A stretch of DNA of 64,000 nt from SZUA-229 sp964531165 (lineage in GTDB: Bacteria; Pseudomonadota; Gammaproteobacteria; SZUA-229), in the NCBI GenBank assembly GCA_964531165.1, contig CAZHEA010000001.1:1-64000 (forward strand), read 5' to 3'. Below are positions 26,212 through 35,388 of the stretch, one piece after another (positions within the stretch are counted from its first letter, which is position 1; every line of letters starts with the position of its first letter). A program made the position numbers and the translations under genes. The notes beneath the pieces were generated by a model that saw nothing but the letters and a program-made list of their open reading frames with translations, was not told where the DNA came from and did no database searches.

Positions 26212-26994
26212 ATGAACGACACGCTTCTCACTATTGCCGGCAAAACCTATCAATCTCGCTTACTCGTCGGTTCAGGTAAATATAAAGATTTAACCGAAAC
26301 CCGCGAAGCCACAGAAGCCAGCGGTGCAGAGATTATTACCGTTGCCATACGCCGCACCAATATCGGGCAAAATCCTGATGAAGAGAATTTACTCGATGCA
26401 GTGCCACCGGAAAAGTACACTATATTACCTAATACAGCGGGCTGCTACACAGTTGAGGATGCGGTACGCACCTGCAGAATGGCGCGTGAATTACTCGATG
26501 GACACAATCTGGTTAAACTCGAAGTGCTGGGAGACAAAAAAACCCTGTACCCGGATACCACCGCCACATTAGAGGCAGCTGAAATATTAGTTAAGGATGG
26601 TTTTGACATCATGGTTTACACCACTGATGACCCCATTATTGCCAAACGCCTTGAAGACATTGGCTGTGCTGCGGTAATGCCACTAGCGGCACCAATTGGC
26701 TCGGGCCTGGGCATCCGCAACCCCTATAATATTTTAACTATTATCGAAAATGCCAATGTACCCATTCTGGTTGATGCGGGTGTAGGCACTGCCTCCGACG
26801 CAGCAATCGCGATGGAGCTTGGCTGTGATGGTATATTAATGAACACCGCCATCGCCGGCGCAAAAAACCCGGTGTTAATGGCTTCGGCGATGAAAAAAGC
26901 GGTTGAGGCCGGCCGTGAGGCATATCTGGCAGGGCGCATGCCGCGCAAGCGTTTCGCATCAGCCTCATCACCCATTGATGGCACTTTTTTCTAA
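26212..26994 (+). CDS. thiG: Thiazole synthase ThiG
   Basis: The 260-residue (beta/alpha)8 enzyme condenses deoxyxylulose 5-phosphate, dehydroglycine and ThiS-thiocarboxylate into the thiazole phosphate of thiamine. The motifs seen are SRLLVGSGKYKD, ITVAIRRTNIGQ, LVKLEVLGDKKTLYPD (with the imine-forming Lys in VKLEVLGD), AAVMPLAAPIGSGLGIRNP and VDAGVGTASDAAIAMELG. It precedes trmB, as in Pseudomonas (thiS-thiG-trmB). Confidence 0.96.
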   Translation: MNDTLLTIAGKTYQSRLLVGSGKYKDLTETREATEASGAEIITVAIRRTNIGQNPDEENLLDAVPPEKYTILPNTAGCYTVEDAVRTCRMARELLDGHNLVKLEVLGDKKTLYPDTTATLEAAEILVKDGFDIMVYTTDDPIIAKRLEDIGCAAVMPLAAPIGSGLGIRNPYNILTIIENANVPILVDAGVGTASDAAIAMELGCDGILMNTAIAGAKNPVLMASAMKKAVEAGREAYLAGRMPRKRFASASSPIDGTFF

Positions 26995-27070
26995 GCCGTT
27001 ATACTCAGTGGCTTTATGCCCCCCCAACAACGAATCCACCTAACCATTTTCAAGCTTCTGTAAATATCTC

Positions 27071-27754
27071 ATGGCCGAAAAACATATCCGTACTATTCAC
27101 AGTTTTGTAAAACGCGAAGGCCGTTTAACCACCGGCCAACAGCTGGCAATTGATGCTTTATGGCCCGAATTTGGTGTTGACTACAGCCCAGAAATACTGG
27201 ACCTCATCGCATTGTTTAATCGTGACGCTCAGACAATACTCGAAATTGGCTTTGGTAATGGCGATTCTTTATGTGAAATGGCACTGGCCAGCCCGCAGAA
27301 AAACTTTCTGGGAATTGAAGTACATCGCCCGGGAGTAGGGCGATTATTACGCTTAGTTGAAAAATCCGCTATAAAAAACCTACGCGTTTCCAATCACGAT
27401 GCGATCGATGTTTTACAGGATCAGATCGCAGATAGCAGCATTGATCGCCTGCAGTTATTTTTCCCCGATCCGTGGCACAAAAAAAAGCACAATAAGCGCC
27501 GCATCGTACAGGAAAAATTTCTCATTGAAGTGGCTCGCATTTTAAAACCCGCCGGCACCTTTCATCTGGCAACAGACTGGGAACACTATGCAAAGCATAT
27601 GCTGAACACGCTAAACGCCAGCACACTGTTTACTAATTTATCGGCTGATAACACTTACGCCCCCAAACCCGCGGAAAGGCCTACCACAAAGTTTGAAAAA
27701 CGCGGCCAAAAATTAGGCCATGGCGTCTGGGATTTACTTTTCCAGAAGGCATAA
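27071..27754 (+). CDS. trmB: tRNA (guanine-N7-)-methyltransferase
   Basis: A 227-residue SAM-dependent enzyme that methylates G46 in the variable loop of tRNAs. The SAM site is EIGFGNGDSL. The diagnostic TrmB motif FPDPWHKKKHNKRRI and the C-terminal RPTTKFEKRGQKLGHGVWDL are intact. It lies 76 bases after thiG and is closed by a strong terminator. Confidence 0.96.
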   Translation: MAEKHIRTIHSFVKREGRLTTGQQLAIDALWPEFGVDYSPEILDLIALFNRDAQTILEIGFGNGDSLCEMALASPQKNFLGIEVHRPGVGRLLRLVEKSAIKNLRVSNHDAIDVLQDQIADSSIDRLQLFFPDPWHKKKHNKRRIVQEKFLIEVARILKPAGTFHLATDWEHYAKHMLNTLNASTLFTNLSADNTYAPKPAERPTTKFEKRGQKLGHGVWDLLFQKA

Positions 27755-27791
27755 AAAAACCGGCTATTGATCGTGACTGAGCCGGTTTTTT
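27754..27791. terminator. Bidirectional Rho-independent terminator (trmB / nhaD)
   Basis: AAAAAACCGGCT (27754-27765) pairs perfectly with AGCCGGTTTTTT (27780-27791). It closes trmB and can also stop the convergent nhaD transcript. Confidence 0.85.
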
Positions 27792-27846
27792 TATTTTATC
27801 TTAAAAGCGCCTTAAGTATTTCAGGCATATACTCTATTAAAACCGG

Positions 27847-29268
27847 CTAAGTAAAATACGCACTATTCACCAATAAATGCACATAAATACTCGCGCCATA
27901 ACCTAATGCAATTGCCGGCATCCACTTCAGGTGCCCAAAGAAAGTATACTTTCCCCGAGCCTGCCCCATCAGCGCAACACCTGCCGCCGAACCAATCGAC
28001 AGTAATGAGCCACCTACACCTGCGGTAAGCGTCACTAGCAACCACTGTCCAACCGACATGTCCGGGTTCATGGTTAACACCGCGAACATAACCGGAATAT
28101 TATCAACAATCGCAGATAACACACCCACAACGATATTCGCGGTTGTGGCCCCCCACTGGTTATACATAATTTCAGATGCCATTCCCAGATAGCCTAAAAA
28201 GCCTAAACCGCCCACACACAAAACCACACCGTAGAAAAATAACAATGTATCCCACTCGGCTTTTGCTACCGGATTAAATACATCAAATGCCGGTGTGCCC
28301 AATGTTGCATCACGAGCTTCATTTTCTTTATCGCGGTATGCGGTTTTCTTCAGGAAGAAACCGAAAAACTGTAAATAACCTAAACCGGTTAACATACCAA
28401 TCACCGGCGGCATATGTAAAAAGTTGTGGAATGAAACCGCAGTACCAATCGTTAAAAAGAATAAAAAGATAATACGCTTTGCACCGCGTTGCATCTTCAC
28501 TTCTTCGCCACCGGCTTCGGGCTTAACATTTGGAATCGCAAAATGCATTATTGCTGCGGGTACTAAAAAGTTAACCGCTGATGGAATAAATAACGCAAAG
28601 AAGGTCCAGAATTCAACCATGCCTTTTTGCCACACCATCAATGTTGTGATGTCGCCAAACGGTGAAAAAGCACCGCCGGCATTGGCCGCCACGACAATAT
28701 TAATACATGAAATACTAACAAACTTTTTATTGTCGCCACCCACTGCCATAATCACCGCACACATGAGTAATGCGGTGGTTAAGTTATCTGCAATCGGTGA
28801 AATAAAGAATGCGAGTATACCGGTAATCCAGAATAACGCTCTAAAACCAAAACCACTTTTAACTAACCAGGCACGCAGTGCATCAAATACCTTGCGCTCT
28901 TCCATTGAATTTACGTACGTCATCGCCACTAATAAAAACAGCATTAACTCCGCATACTCTAAAAGATTATGACGTACTGCCTGCTCGGCTTCTACCGACA
29001 TGCCATGCTGACCCGCAACCCAGGCAATGCTACCCCAGATAATACCCGCTGCGATGATTACCGGTTTGGATTTTCTTAAATGGGTAAACTCTTCAGCCAT
29101 CACCAGCAAATATGCCAGTGCAAAAATCCCCAATGCAAAATAACCCACTGCACTGTTCGTCATATCCCAGCTCTTACCTGCAACCTCAGTATTTGCAAAT
29201 ATTACACCGGAAAACAACAACGTAAACATTGCCAGTAATATACCGATTTTATTTTTCATAATTTTCAT
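27847..29268 (-). CDS. nhaD: NhaD-type Na+/H+ antiporter, copy 1
   Basis: A 473-residue ion-transporter-superfamily carrier with an N-terminal signal-like helix and about 12 further helices. The NhaD hallmarks are RHNLLEYAELMLFLLVAMTYVN, ISPIADNLTTALLMCAVIMAVGG, AANAGGAFSPFGDITTLMVWQ and SAIVDNIPVMFAVLTMNPDM. NhaD expels Na+ (often also Li+) in exchange for protons at alkaline pH and occurs in marine and halo-alkaliphilic bacteria. A close paralogue is at 33561-35048, with the SLC13 carrier, LysR gene and ompW between them. Confidence 0.92.
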   Translation of the reverse strand: MKIMKNKIGILLAMFTLLFSGVIFANTEVAGKSWDMTNSAVGYFALGIFALAYLLVMAEEFTHLRKSKPVIIAAGIIWGSIAWVAGQHGMSVEAEQAVRHNLLEYAELMLFLLVAMTYVNSMEERKVFDALRAWLVKSGFGFRALFWITGILAFFISPIADNLTTALLMCAVIMAVGGDNKKFVSISCINIVVAANAGGAFSPFGDITTLMVWQKGMVEFWTFFALFIPSAVNFLVPAAIMHFAIPNVKPEAGGEEVKMQRGAKRIIFLFFLTIGTAVSFHNFLHMPPVIGMLTGLGYLQFFGFFLKKTAYRDKENEARDATLGTPAFDVFNPVAKAEWDTLLFFYGVVLCVGGLGFLGYLGMASEIMYNQWGATTANIVVGVLSAIVDNIPVMFAVLTMNPDMSVGQWLLVTLTAGVGGSLLSIGSAAGVALMGQARGKYTFFGHLKWMPAIALGYGASIYVHLLVNSAYFT

Positions 29269-29394
29269 TTTAATTGCTCAAAAATATTTTTTAATTATAC
29301 CCTATACGTATGAACGCCAGCTAAATCTATTTTACTGTTAAACAGGAAAATAGGTTTAGCTGGCGACAATGCGTCCAGAATATAAATTAATGCC

Positions 29395-31386
29395 TTATCC
29401 AAATACCACGTTCATCATTACCATCATCACAATCAGAAATAGTATTGTCATAATACCACCGGCCTTCATAAAGTCCGGTACACGATATCCCGCTGGCCCC
29501 ATAATTAACGCATTAACCTGATGCGTTGGAATCAAAAATGAGTTGGATGTTGCAATCGCAACGGTGAGTGCAAACACTGCCGGATTAGCACCGGGAATCT
29601 GCAACGCCATATTGACGGCCAGTGGCACTAATAAAACCGTTGCACCTACATTTGACATTACCAGAGTAAAGAAGGTAGCAAGTATAGCAATAATTAATTG
29701 CACGACCCACACTTCAGGGCTCTCACCCATAACCGATAAAGTCTGTTCTGCAATCCACTTTGCCGTACCCGAAGTTTCAACCGCCACACCTAAAGGAATT
29801 AACGACGCTAATAAGAAAACTGTTTTCCAGCTCACCGCTTCATAAGCTTCTTCAACTTTTAACACGCCAGATAAAATCATACCAACTGCACCGGTTAAAA
29901 GTGCAACTGATAAACGTAAATCAGTAAATAAAACCAGCCCTAACGCAATACCAAAAAACACTAATGCAGGTACCAGTTTTTGTGGGCGCGCTTCCTCTTT
30001 TGGATACTCAGTAGTCACCACAACAAAGTCGCGATCTTTTTCAATACGCTGTAATGCATCCCATGCGGTATGCACCACTAATGTATCACCGGCAATAAAA
30101 GGTGTGTTGCGAATATCATCACCTTCACGCCGGGTCTCACCGTCACGATGCAAACCAATTAATGCCAGTCCATACGCTTTACGCAACCACACATCACGAG
30201 CCGTTTTGCCAATTAAACTGGAACCCGGTGGAATGACCACTTCTGCAACACCGGCTTTCGAAGCAGATAAAGACTCAGAGAATGTTTTTAATTCTTCACG
30301 CAGTTCTAATTTGTATTCTTCTGCATAATTTTTTAAATGCACGGGCTCTGCAATAACACCTAAAACCATATTCGCAGCAATGGCTGTATCTCGAGCAATG
30401 GTGCCCGGACCAAATCGTAAATCATCGCCCTGCTTACTGGCAATAATACGCAGTCGATGGGCATTCTCAATTTCATCTAATGTTTTACCAATTAATTCAC
30501 TTTCAGATGAAATCACCAGTTCCGATAACGCATAACCGACACCATAAACTTCCTGAATATATTTCAACGGGTCAGAGCCGGACGTTGAGCTTTCACTACT
30601 GGTTCGCGGCAATACAAATCGCCCGGCAACGACAAAATAAATAATACCGGTAAACACTAACGCCAGGCCAACCGGCGTTACCGAAAACAATCCCCAGGTT
30701 TCCATTTGCTGATCGGCCGGTAGTGCCTGATTTGATGCCAGAATTAAATCGTTTAATAAAATTAACGGGCTAGACCCCACCATAGTTACCGTACCACCTA
30801 AGATGGCACAAAAGCCCATGGGCATTAGTAAACGCGACATTGGCAAACCGGAGCGGGCGGAAATACGTGACACTACGGGTAAGAATAATGCGGCTGCACC
30901 CACGTTCTGCATAAACGACGAAATCACACCGACGGTTGAGGATATTATGGGAATAATACGCGTTTCAGAAGTCCCGCCGACTTTTAAAATAAATGCTGCG
31001 ACCTTTGACATCAATCCGGTTTTATCTAAACCCGCACCGATAATCATTACCGCGATAATTGACATTACCGCATTCGAAGCAAAACCATCGAATAGATGAT
31101 TGGTATCCACAAGGCCTTCTTTTAACCCCATATACGGAGCAAGCAATGAAGACAGGCCGATGAGAACCATCACCGAAACGGCGGCGACATCTACGCCAAC
31201 AATCTCAAACGCAAATAGATATATGGTTAACATTAAAATACCCGTAACCCATGCGATTTCAATGCTTGGCACAACCTGGGCCAGGCCCAGTGCAGCGGCA
31301 AAAAAGATAACGCCAGCTACCATCTGTTTAGTTGAAAACGTCGCGCCACCTGCTACGCTGGTTTCCTCGTCGGCCATTGCGGTCAT
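29395..31386 (-). CDS. SLC13-family permease with two TrkA-C (RCK_C) domains
   Basis: A 663-residue inner-membrane carrier of the DASS/SLC13 type. The N-terminal and C-terminal transport halves share the family segments AVMSIIAVMIIGAGLDKTGLM / FMQNVGAAALFLPV and MSNVGATVLLVPLAVNMA / ATSNSFLIPTHQVNALI. Between them, about residues 280-460, lie two RCK_C ligand domains (SELIGKTLDEIENAHRLRII and SSLIGKTARDVWLRKAYGL). Members with this build move sulfate, dicarboxylates or other anions with Na+; the substrate here is not decided by sequence. I chose the ATG at 31386, which has GGAG six bases upstream, over a TTG at 31398. It is divergent from a LysR gene that may control it. Confidence 0.85.
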   Translation of the reverse strand: MTAMADEETSVAGGATFSTKQMVAGVIFFAAALGLAQVVPSIEIAWVTGILMLTIYLFAFEIVGVDVAAVSVMVLIGLSSLLAPYMGLKEGLVDTNHLFDGFASNAVMSIIAVMIIGAGLDKTGLMSKVAAFILKVGGTSETRIIPIISSTVGVISSFMQNVGAAALFLPVVSRISARSGLPMSRLLMPMGFCAILGGTVTMVGSSPLILLNDLILASNQALPADQQMETWGLFSVTPVGLALVFTGIIYFVVAGRFVLPRTSSESSTSGSDPLKYIQEVYGVGYALSELVISSESELIGKTLDEIENAHRLRIIASKQGDDLRFGPGTIARDTAIAANMVLGVIAEPVHLKNYAEEYKLELREELKTFSESLSASKAGVAEVVIPPGSSLIGKTARDVWLRKAYGLALIGLHRDGETRREGDDIRNTPFIAGDTLVVHTAWDALQRIEKDRDFVVVTTEYPKEEARPQKLVPALVFFGIALGLVLFTDLRLSVALLTGAVGMILSGVLKVEEAYEAVSWKTVFLLASLIPLGVAVETSGTAKWIAEQTLSVMGESPEVWVVQLIIAILATFFTLVMSNVGATVLLVPLAVNMALQIPGANPAVFALTVAIATSNSFLIPTHQVNALIMGPAGYRVPDFMKAGGIMTILFLIVMMVMMNVVFG

Positions 31387-31647
31387 ACACTTCTCCAATT
31401 TTTATATTTTTATTCGCCATTGTAACTTTATCTACACAATAAACTTAAACAATAACGATGATTATTCATTAAGCCTGATTTATCTTAATGCAGAATAAAT
31501 TCGATTGAGCCATTCGCTAATTTCCTGGGTATATTCCCATTTGGATATAATTGGTGCTTCAAATTTGACATTTACAGCCACCATTCGGAAGGCGAGGCGG
31601 ATAATGCCCTTTTTTAAGACACTATTCAATTGATTTCAAATGACTTA

Positions 31648-31666
31648 ATATTCCTCCATGGAATAT
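31648..31666. promoter_or_regulatory. Inverted repeat over the LysR gene start
   Basis: ATATTCC (31648-31654) and GGAATAT (31660-31666) flank five bases and include the ATG at 31658. The T-N11-A spacing fits LysR binding sites, so autoregulation is possible. The rest of the 260-base divergent region shows no other clear site. Confidence 0.35.
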
Positions 31667-32602
31667 ATCAACCTCCCGGATTATAAATCTTTAGCTACTT
31701 TAAAAGCCGTTGTCGAGCTGGGTAGCGTTAGCCGTGCGGCAAATACACTATATATTGGCCAGCCTGCCGTCACCAAACGACTGCGTTCATTAGATTCCTG
31801 CTACGGTGTTCCACTGATGCAACGCCGGGGACGCAAACTCGAACTCACCACCGCCGGTGAAAAAGTCTATGCCTATGCCCGACTGGTGTTAGAGCATCAA
31901 GCCAGCCTGCTGGATGATCTGGCATCACTACGCGCCGGCCATAACCGCCTGCGTCTGGAAGTCACCTTTGCAATTGGCGAGCATATTCTACCGGATATTT
32001 TATTACATTTTGCCGACTCACAGCCAAATTTACGCATAGAAAGCCGGCTCGGTTATTCACGCCGCATTCACACCCGACTGGCAACCGGATTAGCCGATAT
32101 CGCACTGCTGGAGCAGTCTCCGCGCCACCCGAACATCAAGGTCGAACCGTGGATGGAGGACGAATTATTATTAGTCTGCGGACCCGGTCATTCCATGTGG
32201 GGCAGGGCAGCAATCGAGTTAACGGAACTGGAAGCTCTGCATTATGTGCTGCGGGAAGCCTCATCATCTATTCGCGGCACCCTTGACAAAACACTACAGC
32301 AACAAAGCTTAAAGCTCGGACATATTGATATGGAGGTCGGCTCCACCGATACCATTATTGAAATTTTACAGCGCGGTAAACAGGTGAGTTTCCTGCCACA
32401 ATTCGCTGTTAGCAGTTTTCTGGAACGCAATAGCTTGTATCACATCAAAATTAACCAGCTGAATATCAATCGAACCCTCTGGATTGCCTATAATCTGGCC
32501 AACCTGAGCACTCAAACTGTCGATTCATTTATAGGCATGCTAAAGGAAATTTCTATCCAACGCTCTACATCCACAACATCACCAGACACCAGTAAGCTTT
32601 AA
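31658..32602 (+). CDS. LysR-family transcriptional regulator
   Basis: A 314-residue regulator with an N-terminal winged helix (LATLKAVVELGSVSRAANTLYIGQPAVTKRLRSLDSCYGVPLMQRRGRKLELTTAGEKV segment, about residues 10-70) and a periplasmic-binding-like effector domain after about residue 90. It is transcribed away from the SLC13 carrier, the usual place for a LysR protein controlling its neighbour. Ligand unknown. No Shine-Dalgarno is seen before the ATG, which lies inside a palindrome, so a different start cannot be excluded. Confidence 0.88.
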   Translation: MEYINLPDYKSLATLKAVVELGSVSRAANTLYIGQPAVTKRLRSLDSCYGVPLMQRRGRKLELTTAGEKVYAYARLVLEHQASLLDDLASLRAGHNRLRLEVTFAIGEHILPDILLHFADSQPNLRIESRLGYSRRIHTRLATGLADIALLEQSPRHPNIKVEPWMEDELLLVCGPGHSMWGRAAIELTELEALHYVLREASSSIRGTLDKTLQQQSLKLGHIDMEVGSTDTIIEILQRGKQVSFLPQFAVSSFLERNSLYHIKINQLNINRTLWIAYNLANLSTQTVDSFIGMLKEISIQRSTSTTSPDTSKL

Positions 32603-32776
32603 CACCGGTTTACAGACACCATAAAGTTCCATTACAAGTTTGACCCATATCAACATTAATGCTGGCTAACCCAGCTAAATCTGCCGCCGCCACCGGAAAC
32701 TGATCTACATCAATTGTAAATTATAATATTCTGATATTTTCACGCTTCAATATTATTTACATTGCAGGTGAGCACA

Positions 32777-33415
32777 GTGACACAACAAAAAACATTATCA
32801 ATCGCAGTTTTAACTTCTCTAGGTCTTGCCATGGGAGCAGCATCATTTTCGGCACAGGCCATTCAGGAAGGCGATATGTTTATGCGCTTTACTGCAACAC
32901 AAGTAGACCCAAATGATGACAGCACGGGCTTCACCGGCGCCACTACTGTTTTTCCTGAAGTTGATAGCAGCACGAATCTCGGCATTACCTTTGTTTACAT
33001 GCTGAGTAATAACCTGGGGCTGGAGTTACTGGCCGCATTACCATTTGAGCATGACATTACGGTTGAGGGCATGGGAAAGGTCGGTTCCACAAAAGAACTG
33101 CCGCCTACGCTGAGCATTCAATACTACTTCAATCCCGAATCAAAATTCCGCCCCTATGTTGGTGCCGGCTTAAACTATACGATTTTCTTTAATGACACCA
33201 CTGTTCCAGCGTTAGGCGGTGATCTTGAGCTTGATGACTCATTTGGTCTTGCCGTACAGGCGGGCATTGATTTCGATATTAATAAAAACTGGTTTTTAAA
33301 TGCGGATATTCGTTACATTAATATTGAAACAACAGCCACAATTGCAGCCGTTGGTTCATCTGATGTTGACATCAATCCAACGGTAATCAGTGTTGGCGTA
33401 GGTTATAAATTTTAA
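32777..33415 (+). CDS. OmpW family outer-membrane porin
   Basis: A 212-residue eight-stranded barrel with signal peptide (about 1-25, ending SAQA). The OmpW segments EGDMFMRFTATQVDPNDDS, LELLAALPFEHDI, PPTLSIQYYFNP, FRPYVGAGLNYTIFF and the C-terminal VSVGVGYKF with terminal Phe for BAM insertion are all present. I use the GTG at 32777, with AGGTGA five bases upstream; the TTG at 32762 would place non-signal residues first. OmpW proteins form a narrow hydrophobic channel. It ends at a strong terminator. Confidence 0.92.
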   Translation: MTQQKTLSIAVLTSLGLAMGAASFSAQAIQEGDMFMRFTATQVDPNDDSTGFTGATTVFPEVDSSTNLGITFVYMLSNNLGLELLAALPFEHDITVEGMGKVGSTKELPPTLSIQYYFNPESKFRPYVGAGLNYTIFFNDTTVPALGGDLELDDSFGLAVQAGIDFDINKNWFLNADIRYINIETTATIAAVGSSDVDINPTVISVGVGYKF

Positions 33416-33447
33416 AAATTAGTTTTATATAAAACCGTTTTAACCAG

Positions 33448-33476
33448 GCCGGTGCTGGCAGCAGCACCGGCTTTTT
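33448..33476 (+). terminator. Rho-independent terminator of ompW gene
   Basis: GCCGGTGCT (33448-33456) pairs with AGCACCGGC (33463-33471), followed by TTTTT. Confidence 0.9.
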
Positions 33477-33560
33477 GTGTCTATACTTCTTTAAAATCCC
33501 TCAATGAGAATTTTTCAGGCTGCGACCGTTTGAAAAAAACAAAACACACGGAGACAAACG

Positions 33561-35048
33561 GTGAATTCAAAAAAACATTCTATTCTTAACATTTTAATCG
33601 CTACTTTTTTACTGAGTTTATTTCCTTCCATTAGTTTCGCCTCAGCACAGGCTGAGCACTGGATAGACCTTACCAGTCACTGGATTGGTTTCACTTCACT
33701 GGCTATTTTTATAATTGCTTACATTTTTGTAATGGCAGAGGAGTTTATTCACCTGCGAAAATCAAAACCCGTGGTGCTTGCAGCAGGGGTAATCTGGGCT
33801 CTGATTGGCTATATCTATGCCAGTCACGGCTTTAACCATGACGCTGAAGCCGCAGTGCGACATAACCTGCTGGAATATGCGGAGCTAATGTTATTTTTGT
33901 TAGTTGCCATGACCTACATAAATGCGATGCAGGAACGTCAGGCATTTGATGCTTTACGTTCATGGCTATGTAAAAAAGGCTACGGTTTTCGTCAGCTATT
34001 CTGGATTACCGGTGTTCTGGCCTTTTTTATCTCGCCGATTGCAGACAACTTAACCACCGCATTATTAATGTGTGCCGTAGTGATGGCGGTTGGCGGTGAC
34101 AATAATAAATTTATTCTAATTGCAGCCATCAATATTGTCGTCGCAGCGAATGCCGGCGGTGCATTCTCACCATTCGGTGACATCACCACATTAATGGTCT
34201 GGCAAAAAGCCATCGAAGCCACTAACGGCAGCGTTGATTTCTGGTCATTCTTTGCCCTGTTTGTCCCTTCACTGGTGAACTGGCTGGTGCCCGCCTTTAT
34301 TATGCAATTTTCGATTCCCAATGATCAGCCTGAAAGTGATGGCGAGATAGTGGTAATGAAACGTGGCGCCAAACGTATTATTGGATTATTTATTCTCACC
34401 ATTGCCACCGCCGTCAGTTTTCACAACTTTCTACATTTACCCCCGGTTATCGGCATGTTAACCGGTTTGGCCTATCTGAAATTTTTCGGCTTTTACCTGA
34501 AAAAAACTCACTATAGAGATCACCCGGACACCCCGCCTGACGACGCAAATACCCAGCATGTTGTCGGCGATGTAGTGCCTTTTGATGTGTTCGACGGGGT
34601 TTCCCGCGCAGAATGGGACACATTGTTATTTTTCTATGGTGTCGTATTATGCGTTGGCGGCCTTGGCTTTATTGGCTACTTATCTCTGGCATCTGAGCTA
34701 ATGTATACCGAGTGGGGCAACACCTTAGGCTTATCTGCGGCCATGAATGCCACACCCGCGAATGTAGTCGTCGGCATATTATCAGCCATAGTCGACAATA
34801 TACCAGTGATGTTCGCCGTGCTCACAATGATGCCGGATATGTCAGTAGGGCAGTGGTTACTGGTTACACTCACCGCCGGTGTCGGCGGCTCAATGCTTTC
34901 CATTGGCTCGGCAGCAGGCGTTGCACTAATGGGGGCGGCACGGGGCAAATATACCTTCTTCGGACATTTAAAATGGGCTCCGGTTATCATGCTGGGCTAT
35001 GCAGCGAGTATTGCCACGCATATGTGGATTAATGCCAGTTTGTTCTAG
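33561..35048 (+). CDS. nhaD: NhaD-type Na+/H+ antiporter, copy 2
   Basis: A 495-residue paralogue of the carrier at 27847-29268. It keeps the same transport motifs (HNLLEYAELMLFLLVAMTYIN, SPIADNLTTALLMCAVVMAVGG, NAGGAFSPFGDITTLMVWQ, SAIVDNIPVMFAVLTMMPDM). It differs in the signal-like N-terminus and has small insertions in two loops: EATNGSV before DFW, and a longer stretch between EWGN and ATPANVV. The start is a GTG with GGAG seven bases upstream. Two diverged copies suggest different pH or Na+ ranges, an inference. Confidence 0.92.
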   Translation: MNSKKHSILNILIATFLLSLFPSISFASAQAEHWIDLTSHWIGFTSLAIFIIAYIFVMAEEFIHLRKSKPVVLAAGVIWALIGYIYASHGFNHDAEAAVRHNLLEYAELMLFLLVAMTYINAMQERQAFDALRSWLCKKGYGFRQLFWITGVLAFFISPIADNLTTALLMCAVVMAVGGDNNKFILIAAINIVVAANAGGAFSPFGDITTLMVWQKAIEATNGSVDFWSFFALFVPSLVNWLVPAFIMQFSIPNDQPESDGEIVVMKRGAKRIIGLFILTIATAVSFHNFLHLPPVIGMLTGLAYLKFFGFYLKKTHYRDHPDTPPDDANTQHVVGDVVPFDVFDGVSRAEWDTLLFFYGVVLCVGGLGFIGYLSLASELMYTEWGNTLGLSAAMNATPANVVVGILSAIVDNIPVMFAVLTMMPDMSVGQWLLVTLTAGVGGSMLSIGSAAGVALMGAARGKYTFFGHLKWAPVIMLGYAASIATHMWINASLF

Positions 35049-35089
35049 TTTAGCGCTACCTTAGCCGTGCCATTTAAATTCATTAACTC

Positions 35090-35120
35090 GGGACAGACCT
35101 TGCTTTTTAAAGTCTGTCCC
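35090..35120. repeat. GGGACAGAC inverted repeat in the nhaD-prk space
   Basis: GGGACAGAC (35090-35098) and GTCTGTCCC (35112-35120) form a 9-bp stem with a 13-base loop. It lacks a T-run and so is not a classical terminator. The rest of the 340-base gap (35049-35388) is AT-rich and shows no gene. It should hold the prk promoter, which I could not fix, and a good AAGGAGA ribosome binding site lies just before prk. Confidence 0.55.
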
Positions 35121-35388
35121 CTGTTGTGATATCACAAAAATAGTTCGAAGCACTGCGCGCAATATTGCAAACCATCCATTGAATTCACCTCAACAAATTA
35201 ACCTGAAACAAGTCCGCATCAATTAAATTCGCACCCGACGCCAAAAATCGCTAAAATAGCCGGCTTACTTGCCCTGATTAAAAACAAATCATTATTTACG
35301 GGGCTGACAATATTTTAGTAAGCAAATGCTCGCAAATAGCGGCATATGCTGAAAGTTTTTTAAATATCAATAAGTTAAGGAGACATCA

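Noticed and set aside
28424..28972. Long plus-strand frame (182 codons) inside nhaD
   Set aside because: It is the antisense shadow of a conserved membrane protein; its composition has no domain or ribosome binding site.
27847..35048. A recent tandem duplication or composite transposon with nhaD at both ends
   Set aside because: The two nhaD copies differ throughout, lie in opposite orientations, and no IS ends or transposase are present.
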